DNA of 64,000 bases from Anaerobaca lacustris (lineage in GTDB: Bacteria; Planctomycetota; Phycisphaerae; Sedimentisphaerales; Anaerobacaceae), in the NCBI RefSeq assembly GCF_030012215.1, contig NZ_JASCXX010000019.1, forward strand, positions 50,749 through 114,748, given 5' to 3'. Shown one piece after another: positions 25,253-33,460 of this stretch. Made by a program: the position numbers and the translations under genes. The first letter of the stretch is position 1. The number at the start of each line of letters is the position of its first letter. The notes below the pieces were generated by a model, which searched no databases, was not told where the DNA came from, and was given only the letters and a program-made list of their open reading frames with translations.

Positions 25253-26929
25253 TTGACCGGCCACAACCTCTCAAGCCCGAAGGAAACGGAGCGGGCGTCA
25301 CGCATCGCCACGCTGAGTCCGGTGCTCGTCGCACTGGCGGTATTCGGGGTCTATCTGTCATTGGGCAGCCGTACGACGTTCTGGGATCGTGACGAACCGC
25401 GGTTCGCAAGAGCCGCCGTCGAGATGCTGGAGTCGGGCGACTACATGGTGATCACCTTCAACCACGAGAGCTGGCCCGACAAGCCGGTGTTCACATACTG
25501 GTTGATGGCCCTGGCGATCCGCGTGCTGGGACCGACGGAGCTTGCCTGCCGGCTGTTCGGCGTCATCGGCACGGCGCTGACCTGCGGCGCAACCTTCTAC
25601 ATCGGGCGCAAGCTGCTGGGCCGGCAAGCCGGGCTGTGGGCCATGCTGATGCTGGCCTCCACCCTTCAAATGCTCGTGATCGGAGCGGCCGCCACATCGG
25701 ACGCCGTTCTTCTGCCGTTCACCATCGGGGCGATGGCGGTTTTCTCCTCGACGCGCGAAACGCGCGTCCGGCCCGTCCACGTGATTTTGATCGGGCTGGC
25801 GACGGGGCTGGCCATGCTCATCAAAGGGCCGATGGGACTGATGCCCGCCCTGGCAATCGGAGCGGTCTCGCTGCTCGACCGGGAACGCCGCAAGAGCGGC
25901 CTTGGCCTGATGGGCGCCAGTGTCGTCATGGGAACAATCATTTTCTGCGCGTGGGCCGTTCCCGCCAGCATGGCCGCCGAAGGCGGGTTCCTGCGCGAGT
26001 TCATCGGGCGTCACGTCATCGGTCGAGCCCTCAAGCCCATGGAAAGCCACGGCGGAAACATCCTTCTCTACCTGCCGTACTACATTCCCGTCGTGATCGG
26101 CGGCTTCTTCCCGTGGACCCTGCACCTGCCCGGGGCGATGTCGGCCCTGCTGCGGCGGCATCTGGTCGGTCCGTCCGATCGCCGCTTCTTCCTGGGCTGG
26201 ATCGTACCGCCATTCGTTCTGATGAGTCTGGCGGCAACCAAACTGCCTCACTACATCGTGTTCATCTGGCCGGCCCTGGCGTTGCTCTGCGGAGGCGTCA
26301 TCGTGGCCGCGCGGGCGGGAACGTTGGCGCCGAAGGACAAGGACTGGCTGCGCGGTGGCGTCTGGTTCTTCGGCCCCGTCGCAGCCGCCGTAGGACTGGG
26401 GCTGGTTGTCGGCCCGTGGTTCGTGCCGGTGCCCGGCATGCGAGCCTGGGGCGCTGCCGGCGGCGCGGTGATCCTGACGATGGCCGCACTGGCCGTCCGC
26501 GAGCATCTTGCCGACCGGCCCCAGAGAAGCGCCATCGTACTGATCCTCGGAATGGTCGCGTTCCAGATTCCTCTTCAGGCCGGATTGCTGCCGGCCGTCG
26601 AGCAGGTCAAGATCTCCCCGGCGCTTGCCCGTGAGGTCAACGAACACACGGGCCCGGACGTGCCGGTCGCGGCCTACAAGTATGGCGAACCGACGCTCAA
26701 TTTCTACCTGGGTCGGCGCATCGAGTACCTTGACAGCGCCGACGCCGTGCTCGCCTGGGCGACCCAGCCGGGACCGGGCGTCCTGATCATACCCACCGAC
26801 AGGCTCGTTCCGATTCGCGAACGCGCAGACAATCTGCCGCTGGAGGAAATCGCGACTGTCAAAGGGTTCAACTACTCCAAGGGCAAGCCCCTCGAAGTCG
26901 TGGCCCTATACCGAGGTGACATACGATGA
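25253..26929 (+). CDS. ArnT/PMT-type membrane glycosyltransferase (GT83/GT39-like)
   Basis: 558 aa, about 11-12 hydrophobic segments. The first periplasmic loop carries the family signature FWDRDEPRFARAAVEMLESG with the catalytic-type Asp-Glu, followed by NHESWPDKPVFTYWLMALAI. Family members transfer a sugar from a polyprenyl-phosphate carrier to lipid A or another acceptor on the outer face of the inner membrane. Start: TTG at 25253 with GGAG 8 nt upstream; the open frame extends farther upstream but that sequence is Arg/Pro/Ser-rich and not membrane-like. The stop overlaps the next gene's start (ATGA), indicating translational coupling with the PAP2 phosphatase. Confidence 0.82.
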   Translation: MTGHNLSSPKETERASRIATLSPVLVALAVFGVYLSLGSRTTFWDRDEPRFARAAVEMLESGDYMVITFNHESWPDKPVFTYWLMALAIRVLGPTELACRLFGVIGTALTCGATFYIGRKLLGRQAGLWAMLMLASTLQMLVIGAAATSDAVLLPFTIGAMAVFSSTRETRVRPVHVILIGLATGLAMLIKGPMGLMPALAIGAVSLLDRERRKSGLGLMGASVVMGTIIFCAWAVPASMAAEGGFLREFIGRHVIGRALKPMESHGGNILLYLPYYIPVVIGGFFPWTLHLPGAMSALLRRHLVGPSDRRFFLGWIVPPFVLMSLAATKLPHYIVFIWPALALLCGGVIVAARAGTLAPKDKDWLRGGVWFFGPVAAAVGLGLVVGPWFVPVPGMRAWGAAGGAVILTMAALAVREHLADRPQRSAIVLILGMVAFQIPLQAGLLPAVEQVKISPALAREVNEHTGPDVPVAAYKYGEPTLNFYLGRRIEYLDSADAVLAWATQPGPGVLIIPTDRLVPIRERADNLPLEEIATVKGFNYSKGKPLEVVALYRGDIR

Positions 26930-27723
26930 TGCTGCGCATCGGATCCGTTGTCCGTGGGATGAACAAGACGCTCGTCATCGTCCTGTCGGTGCTCGCAATC
27001 GCCGCTTTGGTCGCACGCTTTGTACTCGACCAACGCGTCCTTTCGCTGGTGGTTCGAACGCAGGTGAGCTGGCACAGCGGTCTCTGGGGCGAACTGTTCA
27101 CGCGGCTTGGAAAGGCCTGGCTCCCGGTCTGGCTGCTACTGCTGTGGTTTGCGATCTCGCGCCGGCGTCAGCACGTCCTGGCCGGGCTTCTGGCCCTGAC
27201 CCTGGTCGGCATTGTCGTGAACCCGCTGAAGATCGCCGTCAGGAGGCCGCGACCCCGCGCCGTCCTCAAGGCCCAGGAGACCGGCCAGCCGAGCCAGAAG
27301 CTCTCACATTACGTGTCGTTTCCCTCGGGGGATACGGCGGCCGTGTTTGCGTGCGCGACGGCGATTCTGGTGGCTCTGCGATGGCCTCTGCGCGTGCTGG
27401 CGTTGGCGGCCGCTGCGGCGATCGGCGTCCTCAGGGTCACGGCGAAGGCCCATTACCCGTCGGATGTGCTGGCGGGAGCGGCGATAGGCATCCTTCTCGG
27501 ATGGCTGGCGATGCGGCTCGTCGAACGGTGGGGATGGTCGGATCGACCCGTGCCCTTCGAGCGCGAGTTGCTCTGGGGCGGGCTCATCGGCATACCCGTG
27601 GTCGTCGGTTTCTCGGAGGGATGGGCTGAAATGCTGCTCATCACGGCCACGTATGGCCTGTCGACTCTGGCCATCGGGCTAATCCACAGACGACTGCATG
27701 CAGGACGCTTGCGGCAATCGTAG
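26926..27723 (+). CDS. PAP2 superfamily membrane phosphatase
   Basis: 265 aa, about six membrane segments. The three PAP2 motifs are present as KIAVRRPRP (K-x6-RP), FPSGDTA (normally PSGH) and RVTAKAHYPSDVLAG (R-x5-H-x3-D), so the nucleophilic His and its Asp partner are intact while the motif-2 His is Asp. It overlaps the upstream glycosyltransferase by 4 nt. A likely role is dephosphorylation of undecaprenyl-diphosphate or of a lipid-A-like phosphate linked to the ArnT-type reaction. An alternative internal start is Met12 (MNKTLVIVL), which begins the first membrane helix. Confidence 0.82.
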   Translation: MMLRIGSVVRGMNKTLVIVLSVLAIAALVARFVLDQRVLSLVVRTQVSWHSGLWGELFTRLGKAWLPVWLLLLWFAISRRRQHVLAGLLALTLVGIVVNPLKIAVRRPRPRAVLKAQETGQPSQKLSHYVSFPSGDTAAVFACATAILVALRWPLRVLALAAAAAIGVLRVTAKAHYPSDVLAGAAIGILLGWLAMRLVERWGWSDRPVPFERELLWGGLIGIPVVVGFSEGWAEMLLITATYGLSTLAIGLIHRRLHAGRLRQS

Positions 27724-27753
27724 TGCACGCCGCAATCGATGCGACTTCCCTCC

Positions 27754-27790
27754 GTAGCAAGTACGGGCGAATTATCATTCGCCCCCACCC
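27754..27790. repeat. REP palindrome between convergent genes
   Basis: GTAG, then GTACGGGCGAATTATCATTC and GCCCCCACCC: the same GGGCGAATNATNATTCGCCC palindrome as at 4648-4675. It sits 30 nt after the PAP2 stop and 2 nt from the stop of the RF-1-domain gene, so it may act as a bidirectional transcript end. Confidence 0.75.
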
Positions 27791-27792
27791 GT

Positions 27793-28140
27793 TCACCGGC
27801 TGCTGCTGCGCCTTCGGCGACGTTGTTTTTGCTTGCGAATTTTCTCGGCCGCCAGGGCCGCCGGGCTCCGGGCGCCCAGGGTTCGCTCCTCCATCAGCTC
27901 GCAGAGCCGCTTACGCGCGTGGTATCGATTCAGAGGCTGCGACCGCTCCTTCTGCATCTTCACCTCCAGCCCACTCGGCGTGTGCCTGAGGACCACGCAA
28001 CTGGAGGTCTTGTTGACCTTCTGCCCGCCGGGACCGGACGAACGAACGTATTTCTCTTCGAAGTCCTGCTCGCGCAGCCCGAGCGCCGCCATGCGAGCTT
28101 CCAGATCGGCCTGCTTCTTGTCGGTCACGCCGAAATTCAT
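27793..28140 (-). CDS. RF-1 domain protein, ArfB/YaeJ-like peptidyl-tRNA hydrolase
   Basis: 115 aa. It contains the release-factor catalytic loop [12 protein letters not shown] (the GGQ glutamine hydrolyses peptidyl-tRNA) followed by [20 protein letters not shown]. The C-terminal tail is strongly basic ([17 protein letters not shown]), as in ArfB, where the tail enters the empty mRNA channel of stalled ribosomes. It lacks the stop-codon-reading domains of RF1/RF2. Start: ATG at 28140, with a GGAG about 11 nt upstream; a GTG at 28152 is a possible alternative. Confidence 0.85.
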   Translation of the reverse strand: MNFGVTDKKQADLEARMAALGLREQDFEEKYVRSSGPGGQKVNKTSSCVVLRHTPSGLEVKMQKERSQPLNRYHARKRLCELMEERTLGARSPAALAAEKIRKQKQRRRRRSSSR

Positions 28141-28174
28141 TCTCGCATCCACTCCATTGGGAGACAGGTTCAGT

Positions 28175-28198
28175 AGGACCGATGGGACCGATAGGACC
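28175..28198. repeat. Short GGACC-rich direct repeat
   Basis: AGGACCGATGGGACCGATAGGACC: three GGACC units spaced by GAT(G/A) steps. Related sequence (GGGTCCTATCGGTC) occurs at 44073-44086, and a looser GGGACC run at 358-393. It may be a simple tandem array in non-coding DNA. Confidence 0.5.
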
Positions 28199-28214
28199 TA
28201 TTGCAGAGCCAGGT

Positions 28215-30608
28215 CTATTCCCCGGCCTCGATTTCCATGTCATCGCCGGCAAGGCCTTCGGCCCGAGCGGTCAGTCGCACCCTGCCCGCCTCGCGAGCGG
28301 CCTGAAGGATGACCAATCCCCTGCCTCGGTAGGCTCCGTGGACGTTGTCCTTGGGGTCGTCGAGGCTATTCAGATCGCCGTTCTCGATGCCGATGATCCG
28401 AGCGGGGCCATTCACATTGAAGGTGATCTCGTGTCCGGCGTCGGGCACGCATACGCCCTGCTCATCGACCACCTCGAATTCGACGTGACAGACGTCTTTC
28501 CCGTCGGCCGAAAGATGCGTCACATCGGGTGACAGAACGATGCGCGCCGCCGACCCGGCCGTCCTCAGTACGAATTCGCATACGTCTCGTCCGGCGTTTC
28601 GCCCCACCGCTCTGAGAACACCCGCCTTGAACGGAACCTCCCAGGTCAACACGCCTTCGCGGGCTTCGGAAAGCTGCTTTGTTCCCAACGTTTCGCCATT
28701 GAGGGTCAGCGAAACCTCATCGCAATTCGTGTAGCCACTGACGGTGACACGGGCATCATCGGGCCAGTTCCAGTGCTCGGCTCCGCCCATGCCGCGTCCT
28801 CGTCGGGCGCCGCGGTCCGATGCACAGAGGTAGACCATCGGCTCATCGCTCCAGAGGCTCTGACGGAACCAGCCGATGGGCTTCCTGAATCCGCACATGT
28901 CGAGCAGGCCCGCCCCATTGGCGCGATTGGGCCAGCGGCGGGCCTCCCCCAGATAGTCGATCCCCGTCCAAAGGAACTGCCCGGCCACATAGTCGTTGTC
29001 GTGCACGGCCGCCCAGGCGCCATAGCTGTCGCCATTCTCGCTGCCGAAGATGAACCGGTTCGGATAGGCCTTGTGGTCGGCCTCGTAATGCTGCTCCTGG
29101 TAGTTGTAGCCCACCACGTCGAGCAGTTGGGCCAGGCCGACCGCGTTGGACATGGTGATGCTCGCCAGGGCCGCCGTCACGGGACGCGTGTCGTCCCACC
29201 TCTTGACCGCCTCGATGAGTGGCTTGGCGTGCTTGACCAGGTTCTCGGCGGGCGGGTGCTCGGGCCGGTAGTTATTGCCCAACACCGGATGGGAGAAGGG
29301 ATCGTTCGGATAGTCGATCTCATTGCCGATGCTCCACATGATGATGCAGGGATGATTGCGGTCTCTTCGGACGAGGTCCTCCATGTCCCGCACCGACCAC
29401 TGTTCGAAGACTTCGCCATAGCCGAACTTGCTGGGCTGGCCCGCATTCCAGCCTTCGACCCACTTGTTCTTGGGCGGCGTGAATTCGTCGAACATCTCGT
29501 TTTTGACGAGCAGGCCAAGCCGATCGCACAAATCGAGCAGTTCCGGCGCCGGCGGGTTGTGGCTGGTGCGAATCGCGTTGGCGCCGAGGTCTTTCATCAA
29601 CCGCAATCGGCGTTCAAGCACCTTGTCCGGCACGGCCGCGCCGAGACAGCCCGCATCGTGGTGGAGACAGACGCCCTTGAGCTTCATCGCCCTGCCGTTC
29701 AGGAAGAACCCCTTGTCGGGATCGAACGCGATCGTGCGGATGCCGAACGGCGTGGCCACCTCCTGGACAATCTCGTCGCCCGCTTTCAACACACTGCGAA
29801 GCGTGTACAGATGGGGCGATTCGGTCGACCACAACCGCGGGTCCGCCATCCTGATCTGTGGAACGAGAGTCTGCTCTGCGTTCGCATCCAGGGTGCCGGA
29901 CAACGTCAGGGCGGCAACGACCTTGGCATCCGGCGCAAGGACGCTCGATTCGAGCGAGAAGGTCCTGGCCTCGCCGTGATCGTTCCGCACTACCGTCTCA
30001 ATGCGAATTGTGGCCGAGTCGTTCTTCACCTCGGGCGTCGTGACGTACACACCCCACAGACCGACGTGGAGCTTGTCGGTGACATGAAGGCGCACGTGGC
30101 GATAGATGCCCGAGCCGGTATACCATCGCGAGTCGGCGAACTTCATGTGGTCGACGCGAACGGCGACGACGTTCTCCCGCTGGCCGAATCGAACGTGGCG
30201 CGTCAGGTCATAATAGAAGCTGGAATAGCCGCAGGGCCGCCGGCCAACGAAGTGCCCGTTGATCCAGACCTCGGAGTTGTGGTAGACGCCGTCGAATTCG
30301 ATGACCACGCGCTTGCCGCGGTCTGCGGCATCGAACGTGAAATGCTTGCGATACCACCCGATCCCGCCCGGCGCGTAGCCGTTGCCGCTGCCGTACTCGG
30401 CGAGGAACGGCCCTTCGGCGCTCCAGTCGTGAGGCACATCGACCCTTTGCCAGGCGGAGTCATCGAACGCCGGCATCATCGCCGTCGCGAAGTCTCCCCG
30501 GCTGAAGCGCCAGTCGAAGTCGAAATCCACCACGTCAGCGGAGGCCATGCCTGCCAGGAAGAACAGGGTTGCGGCGAAAACCCAGGCGGCTCTTCGTGGT
30601 TGTTTCAT
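28215..30608 (-). CDS. Glycoside hydrolase family 2 (beta-galactosidase/beta-glucuronidase type)
   Basis: 797 aa, signal peptide AAWVFAATLFFLAGMASA. Domains: GH2 sugar-binding jelly-roll (about 30-180; VIEFDGVYHNSEVWINGHFV), Ig-like (about 185-290), TIM barrel (about 295-580) and further C-terminal Ig-like domains (DUF4982/DUF4981-like, about 590-797). The acid/base Glu is in IIMWSIGNEID and the nucleophile Glu in FIFGSENGDS, both expected positions. It should remove a beta-linked hexose or uronic acid from oligosaccharides in the periplasm or outside the cell. AAGGG lies about 9 nt upstream of the ATG. It is the most distal gene of the minus-strand catabolic region. Confidence 0.88.
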   Translation of the reverse strand: MKQPRRAAWVFAATLFFLAGMASADVVDFDFDWRFSRGDFATAMMPAFDDSAWQRVDVPHDWSAEGPFLAEYGSGNGYAPGGIGWYRKHFTFDAADRGKRVVIEFDGVYHNSEVWINGHFVGRRPCGYSSFYYDLTRHVRFGQRENVVAVRVDHMKFADSRWYTGSGIYRHVRLHVTDKLHVGLWGVYVTTPEVKNDSATIRIETVVRNDHGEARTFSLESSVLAPDAKVVAALTLSGTLDANAEQTLVPQIRMADPRLWSTESPHLYTLRSVLKAGDEIVQEVATPFGIRTIAFDPDKGFFLNGRAMKLKGVCLHHDAGCLGAAVPDKVLERRLRLMKDLGANAIRTSHNPPAPELLDLCDRLGLLVKNEMFDEFTPPKNKWVEGWNAGQPSKFGYGEVFEQWSVRDMEDLVRRDRNHPCIIMWSIGNEIDYPNDPFSHPVLGNNYRPEHPPAENLVKHAKPLIEAVKRWDDTRPVTAALASITMSNAVGLAQLLDVVGYNYQEQHYEADHKAYPNRFIFGSENGDSYGAWAAVHDNDYVAGQFLWTGIDYLGEARRWPNRANGAGLLDMCGFRKPIGWFRQSLWSDEPMVYLCASDRGARRGRGMGGAEHWNWPDDARVTVSGYTNCDEVSLTLNGETLGTKQLSEAREGVLTWEVPFKAGVLRAVGRNAGRDVCEFVLRTAGSAARIVLSPDVTHLSADGKDVCHVEFEVVDEQGVCVPDAGHEITFNVNGPARIIGIENGDLNSLDDPKDNVHGAYRGRGLVILQAAREAGRVRLTARAEGLAGDDMEIEAGE

Positions 30609-30646
30609 TCCGATATCCCTTTGTGCGACTCACCTTGTTTCGAGCA

Positions 30647-31945
30647 TTACGACGTCCGTCTTGTGGTGGCAGGCTTTCGGTGCCACCATGTTGCCAGAAT
30701 GGAGCCGGAGACGTTCATCCACGGCCCGAAGATCGCCGGGGCCAGGGCGGCCGGAGCGCTGCGGAGCACGTTCATCGCCAGACCCGAGGCCATGCCGCCG
30801 TTTTGCATGCCGACCTCGAACGCCACGGTGCGACAGGCGCTCTCGTCGAGACGCGCGGCCCGCGCAAGCCAGTAACCCAGTACATAACCGATGAAGTTCA
30901 GCAGGACGGCTGCACCGATGAGGTAGAGCCCCACGCTCATCAGCTTCTCGGCCGAGCGGGCCGTGATGATGGCGATGATCAGGACGATCCCCGCCATCGA
31001 GACGACCGGCAGCGCCTTGTCCATCCAGTTGCCCGGCCCTCGCAGCCAGACGCCGATGACCAGTTTGGCCAGCGCGACGACGCCAATCAGCAAGGCCCCG
31101 ACGATGAAGCCGTCCTTCTTGAGGACCGCCGTACCGTAGGACAGAACGCTGGTCGGCGCGAAGGCTGCGATGCAGATGCCCAGCAGAACGCAGCCAATCC
31201 CCACGGCAGCGAGGATGCTCCCCTTCGCGAGAGCCTTCTGACGCCCGTACAGGATGCGGTTGGCGATCAGGCCCGCGACGATCGGGACGATAATCATGTT
31301 AATGATCTCGAACATCATCTTCATGAACTCGATCTCGATAAATTGGCCCGCCAATTTGGCCATCAGGAACGGCGTCATGATCGGCGAGATCAGCGTCGAA
31401 CAGGCTGTCATGGTGACTGACAAGGCAACGTTGCCGCCGGCCAGATAGGTCATCAGATTCGAGGCGACGCCGCCGGGGCAGGAACCGATCAGGACCACGC
31501 CGGCGGCCACCTCCGGCTCGAAACCGAACGCCTTGGCGATGACCAGGGCCGTGATCGGCATGATCGAGAATTGTAGAACGAAGCCTACAAAAACCGGCCA
31601 GGGCATCCTGGCCACCCGGCCGAAATCGGCCACGCTCAGGGTCGTTCCCATGCCGAACATGATGATCTGAATGAGCGGGACGATCAGGATGCCCAAATCG
31701 AACCCGAACCAGCTCATGAAGGCCACGGGATACGCCATCGACGCGGTCACAAACGCAAAGACCCATATGGTGAAGGCAAAGCTCTTCAAGACGGGATGGC
31801 TCATGCAGTACAGGGCCAGCGAGGCGAACGTCACGATCAGCGCGGGCCCGGAAAAGGCCCGATGCCCCGTCAGAAACGTCACGATTGCCGCCAGCAAGGC
31901 AACGGCAAACACGATCCGGAAGTGTCTCAACACGGAACGTCCCAT
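30647..31945 (-). CDS. BASS family sodium-dependent transporter
   Basis: 432 aa with about 11-12 hydrophobic helices. The family core is clear: GSCPGGVASNLMTYLAGGNV followed by ALSVTMTACST, and the late EVGMQNGGMASGLA, which lines the sodium sites in bile acid:sodium symporters. Bacterial members import or export small organic acids such as pyruvate, pantothenate or bile acids. It is longer than the usual 300-330 aa because of extra N-terminal helices (RIVFAVALLAAIVTFLTG). It lies 38 nt upstream of GH2 in the same direction, so it probably carries an acid product of the degradation pathway; the substrate is inferred from context only. Confidence 0.82.
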   Translation of the reverse strand: MGRSVLRHFRIVFAVALLAAIVTFLTGHRAFSGPALIVTFASLALYCMSHPVLKSFAFTIWVFAFVTASMAYPVAFMSWFGFDLGILIVPLIQIIMFGMGTTLSVADFGRVARMPWPVFVGFVLQFSIMPITALVIAKAFGFEPEVAAGVVLIGSCPGGVASNLMTYLAGGNVALSVTMTACSTLISPIMTPFLMAKLAGQFIEIEFMKMMFEIINMIIVPIVAGLIANRILYGRQKALAKGSILAAVGIGCVLLGICIAAFAPTSVLSYGTAVLKKDGFIVGALLIGVVALAKLVIGVWLRGPGNWMDKALPVVSMAGIVLIIAIITARSAEKLMSVGLYLIGAAVLLNFIGYVLGYWLARAARLDESACRTVAFEVGMQNGGMASGLAMNVLRSAPAALAPAIFGPWMNVSGSILATWWHRKPATTRRTS

Positions 31946-31970
31946 GCGCAGCGTTCTCCCCTGACTGGCC

Positions 31971-32034
31971 GTTCGTAGTGACGCCGTAAGGCGTTTGTCC
32001 CAACACCCTATGCCCTTACGGGCACACTACAAAC
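31971..32034. repeat. Two-hairpin MITE/REP element with terminal inverted repeats
   Basis: It is bounded by GTTCGTAGTG (31971-31980) and CACTACAAAC (32025-32034). The inner hairpins are CGCCGTAAGGCG and GCCCTTACGGGC. Length 64 bp. The unit at 4895-4953 has the same ends, the same two hairpins and a similar spacer. It fills the gap between the transporter and dehydratase genes. Confidence 0.82.
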
Positions 32035-32045
32035 GGCGATTGTCG

Positions 32046-33419
32046 TCAACTCCACAGTCGGTCGTTCGAACGATCCTGGTTCCATTCCTCGGTGGGGGCG
32101 AACAGCTCCTGTCCGCGCTCCAGATGCTCCTTGATCACGTCGAGGTTCAGCTCGATGCCGAGGCCGGGACCATCCGGAACCCGGGCGAACCCATCGGTGT
32201 GGAACGGCTTATCGACGCCGGTGACCAAGTCCTCCCACCAATCGACATCGACGGAATGATGCTCCAGCGCGATGAAGTTCTCCGTCGCCGCGGCACAGTG
32301 CAGATTGGCCATGAAGCACACGGGCGTCCCGGCAAAGTGCAGAGGCATCGCAATGCCGCTCTGCTCGGCGTAGTCGCCGATCTTCTTGGTCTCCAGAATG
32401 CCGCCGGCGGTGGCAAGGTCGGGGTGCACCATATCGACGGCCCGCTCGTCGATGAGTTCCTTGAAGCCGCCGTCGAGCGTGTAAATGTCCTCGCCCGTCA
32501 GCAAGGGCACATCGATGGCGTTCTTGATCTCCTTGAGCATCTCGGTGTATTCCCACGGGACCATGTCTTCGAGCCAGGCGAGCGTGTAGGGCTGCAGGGC
32601 CTTGCCCAGCTTGATGCAACTGTTGACGCCGATATGCCCGAAGTGGTCCGACGCGACGGGGATCGTCCAGCCAACCACTTCGCGTACCTCGGCAAAGCGT
32701 TCGCCCATCAGGGCCGCCCCTTTGTCGGACAGTTGGATGGCGGTGAAGGGGTGCTTGCCCCGCCAGTTGGTCTGGCGCGTCGGATAGGCCAGCGCACCGG
32801 GGACGTTGCGAATGGTCTGGATCCCGCAATCGTATTTGAGGAACGTGAATCCCTGCTCGATGCGTTTCTTCAGACCGGTCACCTGGCCGTCGGGCGTGTC
32901 GGCATACAGACGCACACGGTCGCGATACCGACCGCCCAGCATCTGATAGACGGGCACGCCGTACGCCTTGCCCGCCAGGTCCCACAGGGCCATCTCCACC
33001 CCGGAAACCCCGCCGCCCTGCCGACCGTGGTGGCCGAACTGCCGGATCTTCTTGAACAACCTCTCGACGTCACAGGGGTTCTCCCGCAGCAAACGTGCTT
33101 TGAGCATCAGCGCGTAGCGCTCGCTGGCCCCGTCGCGCACCTCGCCGTAGCCCGAGATGCCTTGGTTCGTGTCGATGCGGATCAGTGGGCAGCGCATCGG
33201 CGCCCGCGCCACCACCGCGACCCGAAGGTCGGTGATGCGAAGCTCCGACGGACTGGAACTGCGTCGGACATTCTGTGTGGCGCAGGCGATCTGCTCCTCG
33301 ATCGGGGCGCCGACCATGCCCGCCAGACTCAAACCGGCAAAGCCCACACCGGCGCTCCTCAGCAAAGAACGCCTTGAATAGGCCATTGGAACCTGTCGCT
33401 CGTGCTCTTGTCGCTGCAT
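32046..33419 (-). CDS. Enolase-superfamily dehydratase (mandelate racemase/galactonate dehydratase type), Tat-exported
   Basis: 457 aa. A twin-arginine signal (SRRSLLRSAGVGFAGLSLAG) is followed by the MR/MLE N-cap (about 60-170) and barrel (about 175-430). Likely catalytic features: Lys in FLKYDCG, metal ligands Asp in VASDHFGH, Glu in LAWLEDM and Glu in LLTGEDIY, and His in PLHFAGTP. Such enzymes abstract the alpha-proton of sugar acids and dehydrate them. Export through Tat is unusual for this class but recurrent in Planctomycetota. The ATG at 33419 has AGGAAAGG 6-7 nt upstream; the internal ATG at 33386 has no site. The specific sugar acid is unknown. Confidence 0.82.
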   Translation of the reverse strand: MQRQEHERQVPMAYSRRSLLRSAGVGFAGLSLAGMVGAPIEEQIACATQNVRRSSSPSELRITDLRVAVVARAPMRCPLIRIDTNQGISGYGEVRDGASERYALMLKARLLRENPCDVERLFKKIRQFGHHGRQGGGVSGVEMALWDLAGKAYGVPVYQMLGGRYRDRVRLYADTPDGQVTGLKKRIEQGFTFLKYDCGIQTIRNVPGALAYPTRQTNWRGKHPFTAIQLSDKGAALMGERFAEVREVVGWTIPVASDHFGHIGVNSCIKLGKALQPYTLAWLEDMVPWEYTEMLKEIKNAIDVPLLTGEDIYTLDGGFKELIDERAVDMVHPDLATAGGILETKKIGDYAEQSGIAMPLHFAGTPVCFMANLHCAAATENFIALEHHSVDVDWWEDLVTGVDKPFHTDGFARVPDGPGLGIELNLDVIKEHLERGQELFAPTEEWNQDRSNDRLWS

Positions 33420-33460
33420 CGGTTACCTTTCCTCATGCGATGGAGAGTTCGTACTGTCGT

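Noticed and set aside
28773..30875. 700-aa plus-strand open frame opposite the GH2 gene
   Set aside because: The minus strand has complete GH2 domains and catalytic motifs; the plus frame has none.
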